Source: Paenibacillus sacheonensis (GTDB lineage Bacteria > Bacillota > Bacilli > Paenibacillales > Paenibacillaceae). From it: 64,000 nucleotides of DNA. The position numbers were made by a program, and so were the translations under genes. The notes under the pieces are model-generated. The model was not told where the DNA came from and did no database searches. It was given only the letters and a program-made list of their open reading frames with translations. Every line of letters begins with the position of its first letter. Position 1 is the stretch's first letter. Below are positions 61,471-64,000 of the stretch, in pieces. The stretch spans positions 62,001-126,000 of the forward strand of contig NZ_JAAAMU010000012.1 of assembly GCF_009909195.1 (NCBI RefSeq), read 5' to 3'.

Positions 61471-62525
61471 CATACGGACAGGTACGTCCATGCGGAGAGA
61501 AGCAATGAAACTACAAGCATCGCTCCCAACGACCTCAGCACGCCGCCGCCCAAGCTGCGAAGATTCACGTTTAAGCCGAGTCCCACCATCGCCATGGTGA
61601 GCAGGAACGTGGTAAGCGTCGTTATTCCGTTCATCAGCCCGGGCTGGGATTGCATGAAGCTATGACCGAATCCGCTGCTGCCGAGCAAACTCATCAGCGC
61701 AAAACCAAGCAGGAACCACGGCAGCTGCAGCGCTGCCTTCTCCGTCTCGCCGCGACCCGGTTTGCGGCGGCGGATGCCCTGCCGAACGAGTACGAGCACC
61801 AGGCATAACGGCACGAGCAGAAACACGCGTCCCAGCTTGGCGAGCAGCGCCAGCGCCAGGGCATCCTGCCCGGCCGGCGAAGCGGCCAGCGCGGCATGCG
61901 CGATTTCATGCAGGCTCGTTCCCGCCCATACGCCGTACTGTCGGTCCGTCAAGCCGAGCAGCGGGCGAAGAAGCGTGTAGGCGACGGCGAACAAGGTACC
62001 TACGAGCGCGATCAAGCCTGCGCCGACCGCCGTATCCTCATCCTTCGAGCGCAGGATCGGGGAGACGGCAGCAATCGCCGCCGCTCCGCAAATGCCCGTG
62101 CCGATGCCGAGCAGAAGCGACAGCTTGGGATCGGCCCGCAACCACTTGGCGAGCAGCAGCGTACCTCCGATCGCGAAAAGGACGACGACGGCATCGCGGG
62201 CCAGCAGTCCAAGTCCCTCGCGGTAGATATCCAGGATGTTGAGCTTCAGGCCATAGAGAATAATCGCGAAGCGCAGCAGATGCTTGCTGGCGAACTGGAT
62301 GCCAGGCTGCAGCGCCATGGGGTAACCGAGAAAATGCCGATAGCCGACGGCGAGAAGAATCGCGCAGGCCATCTGGCCGACGTAGTGCAAACCAGGCAGA
62401 CTGGATAGGCTCCAGCCGACAGCCGCGAATAGAAACGTAAACGCGATCCCGCCGATTCGCCGCCTGCCGAAGCGAACGAGCATCGCGGGGAAGCCAAGCG
62501 GCTTGATCGAGTAAGGGATGGACAT
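61470..62525 (-). CDS. YeiH-family putative sulfate exporter
   Basis: A 351-aa membrane protein with about 10 helices, matching the YeiH/UPF0324 family (FASKHLLRFAIILYGLKL, GICGAAAIAAVSP, GTSLHEIAHAALAA, FLLTMAMVGLGLNVNLRSLG). Family members are annotated as putative sulfate exporters, though transport data are few. E. coli yeiH sits beside a LysR regulator; none is present here. GGAGGCGG precedes the ATG. Convergent with the HAD gene. Confidence 0.9.
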   Translation of the reverse strand: MSIPYSIKPLGFPAMLVRFGRRRIGGIAFTFLFAAVGWSLSSLPGLHYVGQMACAILLAVGYRHFLGYPMALQPGIQFASKHLLRFAIILYGLKLNILDIYREGLGLLARDAVVVLFAIGGTLLLAKWLRADPKLSLLLGIGTGICGAAAIAAVSPILRSKDEDTAVGAGLIALVGTLFAVAYTLLRPLLGLTDRQYGVWAGTSLHEIAHAALAASPAGQDALALALLAKLGRVFLLVPLCLVLVLVRQGIRRRKPGRGETEKAALQLPWFLLGFALMSLLGSSGFGHSFMQSQPGLMNGITTLTTFLLTMAMVGLGLNVNLRSLGGGVLRSLGAMLVVSLLLSAWTYLSV

Positions 62526-62784
62526 GATGTCTGACCGCCTCCGAATCCATAATTAACGCTATTCATTAGGATGCGAGCGTTTTTCCATGTTCATTCTGAT
62601 CGAACGCTCGGGTTGGTTCCCATTATACCGCTCCGCCTGCCGATAAGAGAAATCAATCCTAATGATAAATAAGATAATGAATCGTTATGACATCAGCAGT
62701 CGAAAAAGGGGTTCGTTACCGTTTTGTTACAATCATTCGGGGTCAATCCGTTTATAGTGTAACTAGACACACATTGGAGGGATA

Positions 62785-63993
62785 ATGATGGACAACCAAC
62801 GTAAACGCTCGCCTTACCGAAAACCGGCAATCGCAGCCTTATCGGCCGCTGCCTTAAGCACCGCGCTCCTGCTGAGCGTCTCCGCGCCTTACGCATTCGC
62901 TGCTTCGGCCTCCGATACAGCCCCTGCATCGGACGAGCCGATCGCTTCGCCCATCGCGGTGGCTCAACCGATCGTGGCGGCCCAACCGATCGCAGCGGCC
63001 AATCCGGCAGCGGATGCCGTGAAAATCACGTTCAAAAGCGTTCAGCAATCCACGAAACAGCTTGAAACCGATCTTCAAGTGCCCGTCATTTCCGGCATGA
63101 AGGATACCGCCTACCAAAATACGCTGAACGCCAATATCGCTGCGCGGGCCAAGGCTGCCGTCGACGCGATCACGAAGCAGGCGGCAAAGGACTATGCGGC
63201 GAACGACGGTTCGTATGAATTCCGCCCGTACGGCATCACCGTTCGCTACGAGCTCGTATCGGATGGCAGCGCGGACGCGGATGGCATTCTATCCTTCAAA
63301 GTCCTGACGTACACCTATACCGGCGGCGCTCATGGCGGGACGTACGCCCAGACGTACAATGTGCGCAACGCCGCCAAAGCTTCGTCCATCAAGCTGAAGG
63401 AGCTGTTCGGCCCGAGCTACAAGACCATCCTCGGACGCGCGGCCACCGCGGAGGTGAATGCGTTCCCGGACGATTATTTCGCTTCGAAGAACGTAGCGAT
63501 TGCCGACTCGCAATCGTTCGTCATCAAGGATGGCCTTGCCTTCATTATTTTCCAAGAATACGAAATCGCGCCGTATGCCGCCGGAATGCCGGAGATCGCC
63601 GCGGCTATTCCCGGTTCGTCCGCGATCGCCCCGGCCGCCGCGGCCAAGCTGCCCATCGTCGCCGACGGTAAAACCGTCAAAGGCGCCGTCGTTTTGCCGG
63701 CTGCCGCAGGGAACCTCATGGCGCCGCTTCGTGCCGTCGCCGCGGCGCTCGGATTCGAAGTCCGCTACGATGCCAAATCGCATGAGACAATGGTTAGCAA
63801 AGGATCGTTTACGGCCAGCGTCATGCAAGGCAAGGACCGTTACGCCTACGGCGACTTCCAAGCCTTCGCCCTCGGTGCCGCGCCGTCGGTGAAAGGCGGC
63901 GTGCTCTATGTTCCGCTGAACTTCTTCTCCGCCGGCCTGAACGCGGATCTCGCCTATACGACGACAGCCATTACGCTGAACGCCGCGAAATAA
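62785..63993 (+). CDS. Secreted DUF4163/DUF3298 protein with copper-amine-oxidase-N domain
   Basis: A 402-aa exported protein. Signal peptide about 1-39 (ending AFAASA), then an Ala/Pro/Gln linker (VAQPIVAAQPIAAAN). A DUF4163/DUF3298 region follows (about 75-265), with the typical TYTYTGGAHGGTYAQTYN. A copper-amine-oxidase-N stalk domain (about 285-402: GNLMAPLRAVAAALGFEVRYD) ends the protein. DUF3298 modules occur in cell-wall proteins such as the deacetylase PdaC and in RsiV-like sensors. GGAGGG lies just before ATGATG. No enzyme domain is visible; an envelope role is inferred. Confidence 0.87.
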   Translation: MMDNQRKRSPYRKPAIAALSAAALSTALLLSVSAPYAFAASASDTAPASDEPIASPIAVAQPIVAAQPIAAANPAADAVKITFKSVQQSTKQLETDLQVPVISGMKDTAYQNTLNANIAARAKAAVDAITKQAAKDYAANDGSYEFRPYGITVRYELVSDGSADADGILSFKVLTYTYTGGAHGGTYAQTYNVRNAAKASSIKLKELFGPSYKTILGRAATAEVNAFPDDYFASKNVAIADSQSFVIKDGLAFIIFQEYEIAPYAAGMPEIAAAIPGSSAIAPAAAAKLPIVADGKTVKGAVVLPAAAGNLMAPLRAVAAALGFEVRYDAKSHETMVSKGSFTASVMQGKDRYAYGDFQAFALGAAPSVKGGVLYVPLNFFSAGLNADLAYTTTAITLNAAK

Positions 63994-64000
63994 TCGGTCT

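Noticed and set aside
62640-62700. Fur-like box between yeiH and the DUF3298 gene
   Set aside because: GATAA/ATAATGA words occur here, but no arrangement matched a Fur or PerR box well enough to support a call.

Overview
The window reads as chromosomal DNA of a GC-rich, spore-forming Firmicute of the Paenibacillaceae (Paenibacillus/Cohnella type). This is an inference from gene content: a SigI/RsgI pair, an ilv-leu operon under a T-box, infC with an AUU start behind an L20-type leader, ytqA/ytqB homologues, several PhyH dioxygenases and AraC regulators, and surface proteins with copper-amine-oxidase-N stalk domains. I saw no rRNA, tRNA, CRISPR array, prophage, transposase or convincing pseudogene.

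Layout. 1-7 kb: a GH42 beta-galactosidase cut by the left edge, a YuiH-like molybdopterin oxidoreductase, a PhyH dioxygenase, a sugar-isomerase-like TIM barrel, an MFS permease and leucyl aminopeptidase. 7-12 kb: a histidine kinase with an RsbU-type N-terminus co-transcribed with a degenerate RsbT-like protein, then sigI-rsgI and a zinc-ribbon protein. 12-24 kb: branched-chain amino acid synthesis (ilvB-ilvN-ilvC-leuA, with leuB detached), interrupted by a two-component system and a DUF2339 membrane protein; a PerR-type controlled peroxiredoxin lies beyond leuB. 24-28 kb: an acetyltransferase, a glycine-rich small protein, an Xaa-Pro peptidase and infC-rpmI-rplT. 28-36.5 kb: two glycosyltransferases, a PAP2 phosphatase, trmB, ytqA-ytqB, a VOC protein and manA. 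36.6-41.6 kb: a membrane protein/lipoprotein pair and a probable three-component cell-envelope glycosylation locus. 41.7-64 kb: a mosaic of single genes: DsbA-like and aldo/keto reductases, a B12-type radical SAM enzyme, a trypsin-like surface protease, AraC/PhyH divergent genes, an RluA-type pseudouridine synthase, a WYL regulator, an MBL hydrolase, a TspO-like protein, an ArsR-DUF2087 regulator, an unusual IMP dehydrogenase, CtpA, a Cof-type HAD phosphatase, a YeiH transporter and a DUF3298 surface protein.

The most unusual item is the two-gene unit at 7110-8885. It joins the N-terminal docking domain of the stress phosphatase RsbU to a PAS histidine kinase, next to an RsbT homologue that has lost its ATP-binding glycine boxes. 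Also worth attention are a SigI-type promoter before sigI, PerR-type boxes before the peroxiredoxin, a 143-bp imperfect palindrome with 29-bp direct repeats downstream of leuA, a gene-free stretch at 53.9-54.3 kb with a promoter and stacked hairpins, and a nested 33-bp operator before the MBL gene. Promoter, operator and terminator calls were made by eye and have not been tested computationally.
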